A DNA stretch of 64,000 bases from an uncultured Candidatus Melainabacteria bacterium (GTDB lineage Bacteria; Cyanobacteriota; Vampirovibrionia; Gastranaerophilales; Gastranaerophilaceae). Both the position numbers and the translations under genes were made by a program. Each line of letters opens with the position of its first letter. Within the stretch, counting starts at the first letter, position 1. The notes beneath the pieces were generated by a model that was not told where the DNA came from, ran no database searches, and saw only the letters and a program-made list of their open reading frames with translations. The stretch covers positions 124,001 to 188,000 of the forward strand of contig CAKVLN010000004.1 in assembly GCA_934757275.1 (NCBI GenBank), read 5' to 3'. Positions 28,550 to 38,627 of the stretch are shown here, in pieces.

Positions 28550-29858
28550 ACTCTTTGAAAACTTCTCCTCTGTGTTCATAACTATTAAACATATCGAAGC
28601 TTGCACAAGCTGGTGAAAGCAATACCACATCTGGTTTTAAGCTAATCGCCTTATCAATTGCGTCCTCCATTGTGCGTTCTTTAATTATATTACTAAAACC
28701 GTTTTTTACCAGATTTTCTTCAAACCTTTCTGTTGCCTCACCAATCAACAAAACCGTCTTGATGTGTTTATTTATTGAATGACACATTTCAGTTAAATCA
28801 GTGTTTTTATCTCTGCCACCCAAAATTAGTGCTACATCAACATTGTTAAACGAATCAATTGCAACGATTGACGCCTCTGGGTTTGTAGCTTTTGAATCGT
28901 TATAGAAAGTTATTCCGTCCATCTCACGAACTTTTTCAAGTCTGTGTTCTGGAGCTTTGAAACTCATTATTTGCGCTCTGATATCTTCCTTTTTCATTCC
29001 CAAAAGTTTGGCAATAATAATTCCACACATTATATTCTGATAATTGTGATGACCAACTAAAGGACACTCCTTGAGTGCAATAATTTCTTCACCTTTGTAG
29101 CAAATTACGTTATTAACAATAGAGCAACCTTCATTTGAAGTTTCTTCATCAAAGAAAATCACGTTTTTACACTCTTTTGCAAACTCCTTCAATCTGCTGT
29201 CTTGCGCATTCAAAATTGCGTATTCTGGCTCTTGAGGTGGTAAAAATATTTTAGCCTTAGCTTTAAAATAGTTTTCCAAACCACCGTGCCAATCAATATG
29301 ATCTGGCGTGAAATTTGTCCAGCAAGCAATTTTTGCTCTGAATTTTTCAGTCATTTGCGCTTGATAAGAACTTATTTCACAAACCAAAAAGTCGTGTTTT
29401 CCTTCTATCAAAGAAGTTGGAGGAACACCGATATTTCCACAAACTGGAGCATCAAAAGCTTTGCTCAAAATATGTGAAACAAGCGCAGTCGTTGTCGTTT
29501 TGCCATTTGTGCCAGTTATCGCAATAAATGGAATTTTTGTATTCAAGTATGCGTATTCTATTTCAGAAATAATCTTAGTATTTTTTTCTTCTAAGCGTCT
29601 AAAAATTTCTGATTTTGGAGGTATTCCAGGGCTTGTAATAGCAAACGCTGCGCCAGAAATAAATTCCTCGCTATGATAACCGCATTCGATTTTTATACCC
29701 TCGTTTTTGAGTTCGTCAACCCTTGCTCTGCATTCCTCTTTAACCTTGTCTAATGGTTTAGATTCAGTAATATATACATCATAGCCTTGTTTTACTGCAT
29801 ATTTTGCGGCAGCAATTCCGCTTTTGGACAAACCCAAAATTAAAACTTTTTCTTTCAT
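28533..29858 (-). CDS. murD: UDP-MurNAc-L-Ala-D-Glu ligase
   Basis: Adds D-Glu to UDP-MurNAc-L-Ala with ATP. 441 aa from the ATG at 29858, chosen by GGAGAG eight bases upstream. N-terminal Rossmann part (VLILGLSKSGIAAAKY), P-loop ITGTNGKTTT near 110, ligase motifs ISSYQ and NFTPDHIDWHG, then C-terminal FYNDSKATNPEA and LILGGRDK. First gene of the three-gene cell-wall operon. Its upstream region faces the fliD promoter region. Confidence 0.96.
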   Translation of the reverse strand: MKEKVLILGLSKSGIAAAKYAVKQGYDVYITESKPLDKVKEECRARVDELKNEGIKIECGYHSEEFISGAAFAITSPGIPPKSEIFRRLEEKNTKIISEIEYAYLNTKIPFIAITGTNGKTTTTALVSHILSKAFDAPVCGNIGVPPTSLIEGKHDFLVCEISSYQAQMTEKFRAKIACWTNFTPDHIDWHGGLENYFKAKAKIFLPPQEPEYAILNAQDSRLKEFAKECKNVIFFDEETSNEGCSIVNNVICYKGEEIIALKECPLVGHHNYQNIMCGIIIAKLLGMKKEDIRAQIMSFKAPEHRLEKVREMDGITFYNDSKATNPEASIVAIDSFNNVDVALILGGRDKNTDLTEMCHSINKHIKTVLLIGEATERFEENLVKNGFSNIIKERTMEDAIDKAISLKPDVVLLSPACASFDMFNSYEHRGEVFKEYVLSK

Positions 29859-30046
29859 AACGAACTCTCCAATTAGTTTTAATTTTACATCAAATATAGT
29901 TTTGTGGGTATTTTTAACATTTGTAACAATCTCCACCATATAAAGGGTTGAAAACCTCTGAAACATGTCTTATAATAGGTATATATTGTATATAACTATA
30001 TACCCATTTACTTGAGTAACGTATAAATAAAAAGGATTTTATTATC

Positions 30047-31789
30047 ATGGCATCAACAATATCGTTTAGCGGTTTGGCTTCGGGTTTGGACACCTCATCT
30101 TGGGTAGAAGCACTTGTTTCAGCAAAACAACAAAAAGTAACAGCTTTACAAACAGATTTAAAAAGCAAACAAACTGTAAAAACTACTTTAAATGATACAA
30201 GAAGTAAATTTACAACCCTACGTTCTTCAATAGAAAAATTAACCGACGCCAAGTTTGGTGGCGCAATGGACTTGTTTGCAAAAAATTCTGCAACTTCTTC
30301 TGATACAGACATTTTTACTGCAACCGCAACCTCTGGTGCAACAAGACAAAACTATGACATAACAGTTCAACAGCTTGCTACTTATACAAAAGCAACTTCT
30401 AAAAATGCAGCAAGTGCAATTGCTGATGACAACACAAAATTAAAAAATCTTGGTATTTCAGACGGTACCTTAACAGCTTATGTTAATGGTCAGAAATTCA
30501 CAGTGAATATTAATGATACAAACACGTTGGGCGATTTGAAAGCTAAGTTGGCTGGTTTTGGTGTAAAAACTGATATCGGCGAAGATGGCGTTTTGAAATT
30601 CTCTGCTCAAAATGAGGGTGACACAATTCACATGGGTGCAACAACTGATAGTTCAAACTTAACATCTCTAATTGGTTTGACTCAGCAAGAAGATGGAAGC
30701 TATGTTTCAACAAATTCATTATTTAAAGCGACTGTTGCATCTAAATTGACTTCTGAAGACTCAGGCTTCAATACTAAAATTAAAGAAGGTACTTTCACAA
30801 TCGGTGATGCAACCTTCAATATCACCGACAAAACCACCCTATCTTCTTTGATTTCAGAAATTAACAATAACGATAAAGCTCAAGCCTATGCTTTTTGGGA
30901 CGATGCAGCTGGCAAATTGTCAATTACTTCTAAGAAAGAAGGCGCATCATACATTAACATTGAGGCTGGAACAAGTAACTTTACTGATGTAATGGGTCTT
31001 ACGACTTCCGAATGGAACGAAGACGGAACAGTTAAATCATCTAAAATGCACACTGACGCTCAAGAATTGGGTCAAAATGCTCAATTTACAATCAATGGTA
31101 CAAAGATGACATCAACTTCAAACACTGTAACTTCTGATATTTCAAGAATTGATGGCGTTACTTTAACCTTGAAGAAGGCAAGCACCGAAGAAAGCGGAAC
31201 TTCTACCTTGAAAGTTACTCAAGATACAAGCGGTTTGGTTGATGCAGTAAAATCTTTTGTAAGTGCTTACAATGACGTTCTTTCAAACGTTGACGAAGTT
31301 ACTGCAAATGGTGCAAACCTACACGGTGAAACAACTTTAACAAGCTTGAAAAACACAATCAGAAGTTACGCAACTGCTAAAAACACATCAAATGGCGGTG
31401 TTTATGATTTGCTTTCAGAAATCGGTATTTCAACAAGTTCTGCCGATGGAAACAATTTGAACGCTGATACAAATTCTTTGAGCCTTGATGAAGACAAATT
31501 GAAAAAGGCTTTGGAAGAAAACCCAGAATCTGTTAAATCTATTTTAGCAGGCGATGGTGGCGTTTTAACAATGATGGAAGACGCAGTTGAACAAAGTTTG
31601 AAGGCTTCTGTTGGATATTTTGATGTAAAAACTTCAACTCTTGATTCTGATATCAAGAAAATGGAAACAAAAATAAAAAAACAAAATACAAATATTTCAA
31701 CATATAAAACACAGTTAGAAAAGAAATTCTCTGCGATGGAAACAACAATTGCTCAAATGCAACAAAATTATCAATCTTTCTTGTCATAG
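30047..31789 (+). CDS. fliD: flagellar hook-associated protein 2 (filament cap)
   Basis: 580 aa. Forms the pentameric cap where flagellin is added at the filament tip, or may act as an adhesin. N-terminal helix starts with ISFSGLASGLDTSSWVEALV, the FliD_N signature; the middle is the beta-rich exposed region; the C-terminal FliD_C helices (GGVYDLLSEIGISTS, then repeated coiled coil to the end) are intact. It is the only flagellar gene here, with a normal-looking TATAAT box rather than an obvious sigma-28 site. AAGGATTTT serves as ribosome site. Terminator-like hairpin follows. Confidence 0.93.
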   Translation: MASTISFSGLASGLDTSSWVEALVSAKQQKVTALQTDLKSKQTVKTTLNDTRSKFTTLRSSIEKLTDAKFGGAMDLFAKNSATSSDTDIFTATATSGATRQNYDITVQQLATYTKATSKNAASAIADDNTKLKNLGISDGTLTAYVNGQKFTVNINDTNTLGDLKAKLAGFGVKTDIGEDGVLKFSAQNEGDTIHMGATTDSSNLTSLIGLTQQEDGSYVSTNSLFKATVASKLTSEDSGFNTKIKEGTFTIGDATFNITDKTTLSSLISEINNNDKAQAYAFWDDAAGKLSITSKKEGASYINIEAGTSNFTDVMGLTTSEWNEDGTVKSSKMHTDAQELGQNAQFTINGTKMTSTSNTVTSDISRIDGVTLTLKKASTEESGTSTLKVTQDTSGLVDAVKSFVSAYNDVLSNVDEVTANGANLHGETTLTSLKNTIRSYATAKNTSNGGVYDLLSEIGISTSSADGNNLNADTNSLSLDEDKLKKALEENPESVKSILAGDGGVLTMMEDAVEQSLKASVGYFDVKTSTLDSDIKKMETKIKKQNTNISTYKTQLEKKFSAMETTIAQMQQNYQSFLS

Positions 31790-31809
31790 AGAGTTAAGAG
31801 TTTTTTAAG

Positions 31810-31837
31810 CCACGGTGCGCCTTTAGGCGCACCGTGG
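31810..31837 (+). terminator. hairpin after fliD
   Basis: 12-bp GC-rich arms (CCACGGTGCGCC / GGCGCACCGTGG) around TTTA, 20 bp after the stop. Only a short T-rich tail follows. Confidence 0.7.
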
Positions 31838-31855
31838 TTAATATTATCAATATTG

Positions 31856-32028
31856 ATACCCACCCGCATTCGTAACTTTCGCAAAGCTCAAGAACGACTG
31901 CGACCTCCCTAACTAGAGCGGTTGAGCTACTTCACTTATTAGCCTGCTCTCCATGATAAAATTGACGCTTACGCCAAACAAGCAAATCTCGGGTCATTCT
32001 GAGTGCGATTAGCACGAAGAATCCAGCT
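31856..32028. repeat. two direct repeats between fliD and lepA
   Basis: Bases 31856-31910 are identical over 55 nt to 37978-38032 (ATACCCACCCGCATTCGTAA ... ending CTCCCT). Bases 31958-32028 match 21846-21914 closely (GGTCATTCTGAGTGCGATT, GAAGAATCCAGC). Both copies of each lie between genes. The gap (31790-32070) shows no gene. Confidence 0.85.
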
Positions 32029-32070
32029 AGTTATTAACTATTTATTTTTAATCTCTACGATATATTACAA

Positions 32071-33873
32071 CTACTCTTCTTCCAAGCTCAAAACTGCCAT
32101 GAAAGCTTCTTGTGGAACTTCTACACGTCCAACTGCCTTCATACGTTTTTTACCTTTTTTCTGCTTTTCAAGAAGTTTACGTTTACGAGTAATATCACCA
32201 CCATAACATTTATCCAAAACGCTTTTTCTAAGAGCTTTGATATTTGTTCTGGCAATAACTCGTCCGCCAATAGCCGCCTGAATAGGAACTTCAAACATTT
32301 GTCGAGGAATAATCGTTTTTAATTTCTCTGTTAATTTTTGTCCAATATAAAACGCACTGTCTTCGTGACAAATTACAGACAAAGCGTCAACAACTTCGCC
32401 AGCGAGCATAATATCTAATTTCACAAGCTTAGAGCGTTTGTAGTCAACAAATTCATAATCTAAGCTTGCATAACCCTTTGAACGTGATTTTAATTGGTCG
32501 TAAAAATCAGTAATAACTTCACTAAGTGGCAAATGATAAATTAAATCAACACGAACCTTATCTAAATAATTCATATTAATAAAAATACCACGCTTAGTTT
32601 GACATAAATCCATAAGCGTTCCAACAAACTCATTTGGCGTAATTATAGAAACTTTTACATAAGGCTCTTCAATATAATCTCTATATTGCGCAGCAGGCAA
32701 GTTTGCTGGGTTATCAATCTCAAGCACTTCGCCATTAGTTTTATGAACCTTATAAACTACTGATGGCGCAGTTGTTACGATAGAAAGATTATATTCACGC
32801 TCTAATCTTTCTTGTGCAATTTCCATGTGCAACATACCTAAGAAACCGCAACGGAAACCGAAACCTAGCGCACTTGAAGTTTCCGGTTCAAACGTAATAG
32901 AACTGTCAGAAAGTTTTAATTTTTCTAACGATTCTTTTAATTCGTGGTAATCCTCGTTATCCACTGGATACATGCCGGAAAATACCATTGGCAAAGCTTC
33001 TTTGTACCCTGGAAGTGGTTCAGCCGCTGGCGTTTCAACGTGCGTAACAGTGTCACCAACAAAACGTGTAATTTCCTTTATTGAGCCTGCAAAATAACCA
33101 ACATCGCCACAAATAAGTTCTTCTACCTGCACTCTGTGCGGTGTAAGATATCCGAGTTCTGTAATTTCGTATTCTTTGCCAGACGCCATAAATTTGACTT
33201 TGTCGCCAAGCCTCATTTTTCCGTCCATAATCTTGAAGAAACAAAGCGTTCCCAGATATGGGTCATAAGCACTGTCGAAAACTAGCGCACGCAAAGGCTT
33301 TTCAGTTGTATCAACTGGAGGCGGTACAAATTTAACAACAGCTTCCAAAACCTCCGGAATGCCAACACCTGTTTTTGCACTCACTGGAATTGCCATAGAG
33401 GTGTCAATTCCTAAGATTTCTTCGATTTCTGCCTTAACTCTTTCAACATCTGCAGATGGAAGGTCAATCTTGTTAATTACAGGAATAATTTCCAAATTCT
33501 GCTCAATTGCCATATAAACATTTGCTAAGGTTTGAGCCTCGACACCTTGCGTAGCATCAACGATTAATAAAGCACCCTCGCAGGCTGCAAGTGAACGTGA
33601 AACCTCATAAGAAAAATCAACGTGCCCAGGAGTATCAATCAAATTAAATACATATTTCTGCCCATCGTTTGCAGTATAATTCATTCTTGCAGCATTAAGC
33701 TTGATTGTAATACCACGCTCACGCTCAATGTCCATTGTATCTAATAATTGTGCCTGCATATCCCTTTGAGCAATAGTACCAGTTGCTTCTAGCAATCTAT
33801 CGGCTAGAGTTGATTTACCATGGTCAATATGCGCAATTATGCAAAAATTTCGTACGTTATCTCTGTGTTTCAT
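32071..33873 (-). CDS. lepA: elongation factor 4 (LepA)
   Basis: Ribosome-associated GTPase that assists translation or ribosome assembly. 600 aa, full length. G1 AHIDHGKST near residue 14, G2 region RERGITIK, G3 DTPGH, G4 NKIDLP, G5 SAKTG; then EF-G-like domains and the LepA-specific C-terminal domain with the basic end [17 protein letters not shown]. Transcribed alone, towards the repeat-filled gap after fliD. Confidence 0.98.
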   Translation of the reverse strand: MKHRDNVRNFCIIAHIDHGKSTLADRLLEATGTIAQRDMQAQLLDTMDIERERGITIKLNAARMNYTANDGQKYVFNLIDTPGHVDFSYEVSRSLAACEGALLIVDATQGVEAQTLANVYMAIEQNLEIIPVINKIDLPSADVERVKAEIEEILGIDTSMAIPVSAKTGVGIPEVLEAVVKFVPPPVDTTEKPLRALVFDSAYDPYLGTLCFFKIMDGKMRLGDKVKFMASGKEYEITELGYLTPHRVQVEELICGDVGYFAGSIKEITRFVGDTVTHVETPAAEPLPGYKEALPMVFSGMYPVDNEDYHELKESLEKLKLSDSSITFEPETSSALGFGFRCGFLGMLHMEIAQERLEREYNLSIVTTAPSVVYKVHKTNGEVLEIDNPANLPAAQYRDYIEEPYVKVSIITPNEFVGTLMDLCQTKRGIFINMNYLDKVRVDLIYHLPLSEVITDFYDQLKSRSKGYASLDYEFVDYKRSKLVKLDIMLAGEVVDALSVICHEDSAFYIGQKLTEKLKTIIPRQMFEVPIQAAIGGRVIARTNIKALRKSVLDKCYGGDITRKRKLLEKQKKGKKRMKAVGRVEVPQEAFMAVLSLEEE

Positions 33874-33990
33874 AGTAATTTTATTATATATGAAACATAA
33901 AACAGCGCAAATTTGAGCAACAGAAAATTCGTTTCCACAATACCAACTTGTCTAATTGATTTTGCTCATTAAATTTTCAATAATCAGAAT

Positions 33991-35340
33991 ATGAAAATTA
34001 TAGTAATAGGCGGTGTTGCAGCAGGTGCAAAAGCCGCAGCGAAATCAAAAAGAATGCTTCCTAATGCAGAAGTTGATATTTACACACAAGATACACATGT
34101 TTCATACTCCTCTTGTGGTTTACCTTATTATATAGCAGGTGATTTTGCAGATTGGCACAAGCTTATTGTAAGAACAAAAGAAGAATTTGAAAAAGGTGGT
34201 ATCGGTATTCACTTACAAAAACAAGTTACAAAAATTTTACCCGCAGAAAAAAAAATTTTAGTCAAAGACTTAAACACAAACTCTTATGAATTTATAGAAT
34301 ACGACAAACTTATTATTGCGACTGGCTCAACCCCCTTTATACCAGAAATTAAAAATAGTAATCTTAAAAACATTTATACAGTAAGAACACTGGAAGATGG
34401 TATAAACATTCGCACAAAAATGGAACAATCAAAAAATATCACAATAATTGGTGGAGGTTATATAGCAATAGAAATGATTGAAGCCTTTGTCAAAAATGGC
34501 AAAAATGTCACTCTTATAGAACGTTCGCCATTTATCCTATCAGTTTTTGACGAAGATATTTCTTCACTTATCCAAACATTCATCTTAGAAAATTCTAATA
34601 ATTTAGTCACAATTATCAACGAAGACTTTGTTACAGAATTTGTTGGCGAAGAAGAGGTCAGAGGAGTTTTGACTTCAAAAGGTTCAGGTTTTGAAACTGA
34701 TATGGTAATTGTTTCGGCTGGTGTGCGCCCAAATGTAGATATAGCGAAGGAAGCAGGCATCGAGCTTGGCGTGACTGGCGCAATTAGAGTAAATAGTAGA
34801 ATGCAGACAAATCTTGCTGATATTTACGCTTGTGGTGATTGTGTCGAAAAAATTAATATGATTTCAAACACACCAATGTGGCTTCCTCTAGGTTCTACTG
34901 CCAACAAAGAAGGGCGTGTTGCAGCAATTAACGCTTGCGGAGGAGTCGAAGACTTTGAAGGAATTTTAGGTTCAGCCGTTTTAAGATATCACGCAATGAC
35001 AATTTCTATGACAGGGCTTACAGAAAAAGCTGCACAAAAGCTTGGTTATGACACCGTTTCTGTAGTTATCACAAAACGTGATAAGGCAGGTTACATGCCA
35101 GAAGTTAAAAACGTAACGCTCAAGCTGGTTGCAGACAGACGCTCGCACAAAGTTCTCGGAGCGCAAGCAATTGGCGATGGTGATGCAGACAAGCGTGTAA
35201 ACACAATTTCTGTTGGTCTACTAAGCGGTATGCGTGTTGAAGACCTATTAGACGTAGATTTAACCTACGCTCCGCCCTTTTCAACCAGCATCGACATATT
35301 GATTTCTGCAGCAAGAATTTTGAAATCTAAACTTAACTAA
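33991..35340 (+). CDS. CoA-disulfide reductase / NADH oxidase-type flavoprotein
   Basis: 449 aa. FAD site IIVIGGVAAGAKAA at the N-terminus, NAD(P)H site ITIIGGGYIAIEMIE near 150, and the single redox Cys C42 in YSSCGLPYY, the hallmark of the CoADR/Nox/Npx group. C-terminal dimerisation domain present. It probably reduces CoA disulfide, polysulfide, oxygen or peroxide with NAD(P)H; which one cannot be decided here. A single gene that ends eight bases into the convergent neighbour. Confidence 0.88.
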   Translation: MKIIVIGGVAAGAKAAAKSKRMLPNAEVDIYTQDTHVSYSSCGLPYYIAGDFADWHKLIVRTKEEFEKGGIGIHLQKQVTKILPAEKKILVKDLNTNSYEFIEYDKLIIATGSTPFIPEIKNSNLKNIYTVRTLEDGINIRTKMEQSKNITIIGGGYIAIEMIEAFVKNGKNVTLIERSPFILSVFDEDISSLIQTFILENSNNLVTIINEDFVTEFVGEEEVRGVLTSKGSGFETDMVIVSAGVRPNVDIAKEAGIELGVTGAIRVNSRMQTNLADIYACGDCVEKINMISNTPMWLPLGSTANKEGRVAAINACGGVEDFEGILGSAVLRYHAMTISMTGLTEKAAQKLGYDTVSVVITKRDKAGYMPEVKNVTLKLVADRRSHKVLGAQAIGDGDADKRVNTISVGLLSGMRVEDLLDVDLTYAPPFSTSIDILISAARILKSKLN

Positions 35341-35740
35341 AATCAACACCGAACAACTTGAACAAACTACGCTCGACAGTATTTTTGATTGGCTTGATTT
35401 TTTCAATTACAATACTTCCAGAATTAATCAAAAATCTACGAGCGGCTCCAGTTTTTGGATAAAGTTCCTTAAAACGCTTGTCAAAATTCTTTTTTGCAGC
35501 ATTATACTCGTCAGAATTTTTTCTGATAATATTCAAATTACGTTCATAACGCCCAGGACGCAAATAACGTTTGTAATTTTCTCTTGCCAAAAGTCCCGTT
35601 GTAGGCAACATTATGCAATCTTTCATGTGCTGAACTGTAAAATTTGTATTACTCTTGCTGGGCGCTGTTTTTGCCAACAAAACCAAATGGTTAATCAAAG
35701 CATTTTTTTCAAATGCTGCTTGTATACGACTTGTTTGCAT
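35333..35740 (-). CDS. small basic protein, unknown
   Basis: 135 aa, not recognised. Strongly basic and helical, with many Lys and Arg (KRYLRPGRYERNLNIIRKN, KNFDKRFKELYPK); no membrane segment. Ends seven bases inside the convergent flavoprotein gene. AAGGGATATTTA precedes the ATG. Lies 45 bp downstream of bioA on the same strand and may be the last gene of that operon. Confidence 0.5.
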   Translation of the reverse strand: MQTSRIQAAFEKNALINHLVLLAKTAPSKSNTNFTVQHMKDCIMLPTTGLLARENYKRYLRPGRYERNLNIIRKNSDEYNAAKKNFDKRFKELYPKTGAARRFLINSGSIVIEKIKPIKNTVERSLFKLFGVDFS

Positions 35741-35785
35741 TAAATATCCCTTATTTGTAAATTTTGTTATTGATTATGTACAAAG

Positions 35786-37195
35786 TTATTTTACATGCAA
35801 AATTTCTTTTGTACACTCTAGAGCAACATCTGTTACAAAATCCATGTCACCTTCTTCAATAATCAACGGAGGATTAAAGTAAATAACATCACCTAATGGT
35901 CTTAACAAAACACCTTTATCAAGAGCTTTTTTGTAAATCTGATAACCTGTTCTCTTTGTGTAATCTAAAGCTTCTTTAGTTTCTCTATTTTTTACAAGTT
36001 CAATTGCATTAACTAAGCCAATATGACGCACTTCGCCAACATTTTCCAGTGGTAAAAATTTTTCTTTAATAATATTATTAAAATAAATCGCACGCTTGTT
36101 TGCTTTTTCAATAATTTGCTCGTCCTTCAAAATTTTCAACACCTCTATTGCTGCAGAACAAGCCAAAGGGTTGCCTGCATAAGTATGCGAGTGCATAAAT
36201 GCCTTACCCTTTAAGTAATCATCGTAAAAGGCATCATAAATTTTTTGTGTCGTTATAGCGATTGCCATTGGCATATAACCGCCCGTCAAACCTTTTGAAA
36301 GACACATAATATCAGGACTTACGCCTGCATGGTTGAAGGCAAACATCTTGCCTGTACGACCGTAACCAGTTGCAATCTCATCGGCAATAAGATGAACATT
36401 GTATTTATCACAAAGTTCTCTTAGTTTTTTCAAATATAGTGGCGGATAAACCTTCATGCCAGCAGAACCTTGTAAAAGAGGTTCAACAATGATTGCTGCA
36501 GTTTCGTGAGCGTGTTCTGCAAAAGCTTTTTCTGCTTTTTCAAAACATTCGCAATGACAATTAGTAACTCCCTCTTTTTGAGATAAAGCACAGTTAGTTG
36601 TGTGTCCTTCACAAACTTTGCCATAAGGACATCTGTAACAATCAGGACCATCAATTCTAATTACATCAAGCAAAAGCGGTTTGTATAATTCTGAATACAA
36701 ATCAACACCGCCAACTGCCAACGCACCTAAAGTTTCGCCATGATATGCGTCTGAAAGCGCCATAAAACGTTTCTTTTCTGGGTGACCAGTTTGATAATGA
36801 TATTGAAAACTCATTTTCAAAGACATTTCAATTGCAGCAGAACCATTATCCGCAAAATTGAATTTGCACAACCCCTCTGGAACAACTTTAGCTAACTCGT
36901 GACAAAGCGTAATCGCAGGTTTGTGTGAAAAATTAGCAAAAATAACATGTTCAAGAGAATCGATTTGTTTTTTTACCGCCTCATTAATTCTAGAATTGCA
37001 GTGACCTAAAAGATTACACCACCAAGAACTAATAACATCTTTGTAGCATTTGCCGTTTGTATCGTATATATTTATGCCTTTGCCACGCTCAATTACGATT
37101 GGGGGAAGTGTTTCATAATCCTTCATCTGTGAGCATGGGTGCCAAATATATTTCAAATCTTCTTTTTGCCAATCTGTTATTTCGTGTTCGTTCAT
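35786..37195 (-). CDS. bioA: adenosylmethionine-8-amino-7-oxononanoate aminotransferase
   Basis: PLP enzyme making 7,8-diaminopelargonate in biotin synthesis. About 469 aa. Motifs: IWHPCSQMKDYE near the start, DNGSAAIEMSLKM, SDAYHGETLGALAVGG, and the PLP lysine in MCLSKGLTGGYMPM. Between residues 180 and 210 lies a Cys-rich insert (CYRCPYGKVC, then NCHCECF) with seven to eight Cys, which could bind metal; such inserts occur in some BioA branches. I used the second ATG of an ATGATG pair with AGAGG five bases upstream. Follows bioD after 18 bp. Confidence 0.95.
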   Translation of the reverse strand: MNEHEITDWQKEDLKYIWHPCSQMKDYETLPPIVIERGKGINIYDTNGKCYKDVISSWWCNLLGHCNSRINEAVKKQIDSLEHVIFANFSHKPAITLCHELAKVVPEGLCKFNFADNGSAAIEMSLKMSFQYHYQTGHPEKKRFMALSDAYHGETLGALAVGGVDLYSELYKPLLLDVIRIDGPDCYRCPYGKVCEGHTTNCALSQKEGVTNCHCECFEKAEKAFAEHAHETAAIIVEPLLQGSAGMKVYPPLYLKKLRELCDKYNVHLIADEIATGYGRTGKMFAFNHAGVSPDIMCLSKGLTGGYMPMAIAITTQKIYDAFYDDYLKGKAFMHSHTYAGNPLACSAAIEVLKILKDEQIIEKANKRAIYFNNIIKEKFLPLENVGEVRHIGLVNAIELVKNRETKEALDYTKRTGYQIYKKALDKGVLLRPLGDVIYFNPPLIIEEGDMDFVTDVALECTKEILHVK

Positions 37196-37213
37196 CATAT
37201 CCTCTTTCTAGCC

Positions 37214-37885
37214 CTATTCAAACTTTTCTTCGAGCAACCTAATTTCCTTTTCACCTTTAGCTACAGTTGCTACAACTTTTACGCCAGTTAGGTATTCAAC
37301 TTGTTTTAGGTTGTCTTGTTGCATAAAGCTATCCTTGTCAAAATTGTTCAGAATAATGCCAGCAATTTTAATTCCATTTGCTCTAGCATATTCAACAGTC
37401 AAAAGAGTAGAATTTATTGTGCCTAAACCACCATCTGCAACAATGATTATTGGTGCTGAAAGTTCTTTTATCAAATCTTTAAGAAGATATTTTTCGCCAT
37501 TTTCTAATCTCAAAGGGCAAGTTATACCGCCAGCACCTTCAATTAACAAATAATCGTATTCCTTGTTTTTTTGTACAAACTCTTCCTTAATCTTTTGAAT
37601 ATCAATTTCCATGCCAGCTCTTTTTGCCGCTAAATGTGGTGAAACTGCCTCTTTCCACCAATAAGCAACACAATCATCTGCGTTAGTTGGAATTTTAGCA
37701 GTATTAACAACATAATTGCAATCACTCTCTACAAGTTTGCCACCTTTTTCAACCACGCCACTGAGTACGGGTTTGAAATAACCACAATTATACCCTTCCT
37801 CTCTCATTTTTTTCACAATAAGTGCTGAAACATAAGTTTTGCCTATATCAGTACCTGTCGCAGTAATAAATATATTCTTTGACAT
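37214..37885 (-). CDS. bioD: dethiobiotin synthetase
   Basis: ATP-dependent ring closure of diaminopelargonate with CO2. 223 aa from the ATG at 37885 (GGGAGA ten bases upstream). P-loop variant FITATGTDIGKT at 6-17, KPVLSG near 36, the substrate motif EGAGGITCPL near 112. First gene of bioD-bioA; bioB and bioF are not in the window. Confidence 0.95.
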   Translation of the reverse strand: MSKNIFITATGTDIGKTYVSALIVKKMREEGYNCGYFKPVLSGVVEKGGKLVESDCNYVVNTAKIPTNADDCVAYWWKEAVSPHLAAKRAGMEIDIQKIKEEFVQKNKEYDYLLIEGAGGITCPLRLENGEKYLLKDLIKELSAPIIIVADGGLGTINSTLLTVEYARANGIKIAGIILNNFDKDSFMQQDNLKQVEYLTGVKVVATVAKGEKEIRLLEEKFE

Positions 37886-37977
37886 AACTAAATTCTCCCT
37901 AAGCAAAAGGTTATCACTTGAAGGTTAAAAGTAAAGTGATTTTGGGAAATGATGTACAACTATTTTCATTTTAATCA

Positions 37978-38032
37978 ATACCCACCCGCATTCGTAACTT
38001 TCGCAAAGCTCAAGAACGACTGCGACCTCCCT
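37978..38032. repeat. 55-nt direct repeat, second copy
   Basis: Exact match to 31856-31910. It lies between the end of the small exported protein gene (38070) and bioD. A GC-rich CCTCCC...AGGGCGG stretch follows it, as it does in part at the other copy. Confidence 0.85.
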
Positions 38033-38069
38033 TATAAGGGCGGCTGAAAGGGTTTATACAAACGCCTTC

Positions 38070-38627
38070 TTACAACTCAAAATATTCAGCCTTATCCAAT
38101 GTTCTTTCATCACGATAATAGCTATTATAAAGTTTTGCTTTCTTAATAATATCGTACCACTGGTTGTAATGATACATAAAATCATCTTTGTCCTTATTCA
38201 TATAATGAATAGTAACAATTCCCTCATACCCTCTTGTAACTCTCAAAAATTCACATTGCCCTTGAACTTTATTGTAATTATTAGTACAGCGACCAACAAT
38301 TGCCTCATTTTCAGTAAGACGAAGTGTCTTGTAAGCCCCAGTCGGGTTCATTTTTGTCATTCTGCCCGTTGTATTGGAAAGAAAAACATTAATCGGATAA
38401 TTTGAATACTTATAAGAGTGAATTACAACCGTTCTAACCCAATTATTGCTTGATTGTCCCTGTGGAACGTATTGCAAAATCGCCTCATTACCGACTTTTT
38501 TGTAATACCCCTTAACCCAAAGTTCCTTATTAGGGAATTTTATAATAATTGTTTCGTAAGCAAAAACGCTGAGCATTGACATCAGCAAAAGACAAACTAT
38601 TAGGCTAAATAAATGGACTTTTTTCAT
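38070..38627 (-). CDS. small exported protein, unknown
   Basis: 185 aa with a clear signal peptide (KKVHLFSLIVCLLLMSMLSVFAY, cleavage after FA). The mature part is beta-rich with many Tyr and Asn, and two Cys (GRCTNN, GQCEF) that could pair. No known domain. It overlaps the end of the upstream NIF3-like gene by 23 bp and has GGAGTGG nine bases before its ATG, so it is the last gene of the coaBC operon. Probably periplasmic or outer-membrane. Confidence 0.6.
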   Translation of the reverse strand: MKKVHLFSLIVCLLLMSMLSVFAYETIIIKFPNKELWVKGYYKKVGNEAILQYVPQGQSSNNWVRTVVIHSYKYSNYPINVFLSNTTGRMTKMNPTGAYKTLRLTENEAIVGRCTNNYNKVQGQCEFLRVTRGYEGIVTIHYMNKDKDDFMYHYNQWYDIIKKAKLYNSYYRDERTLDKAEYFEL

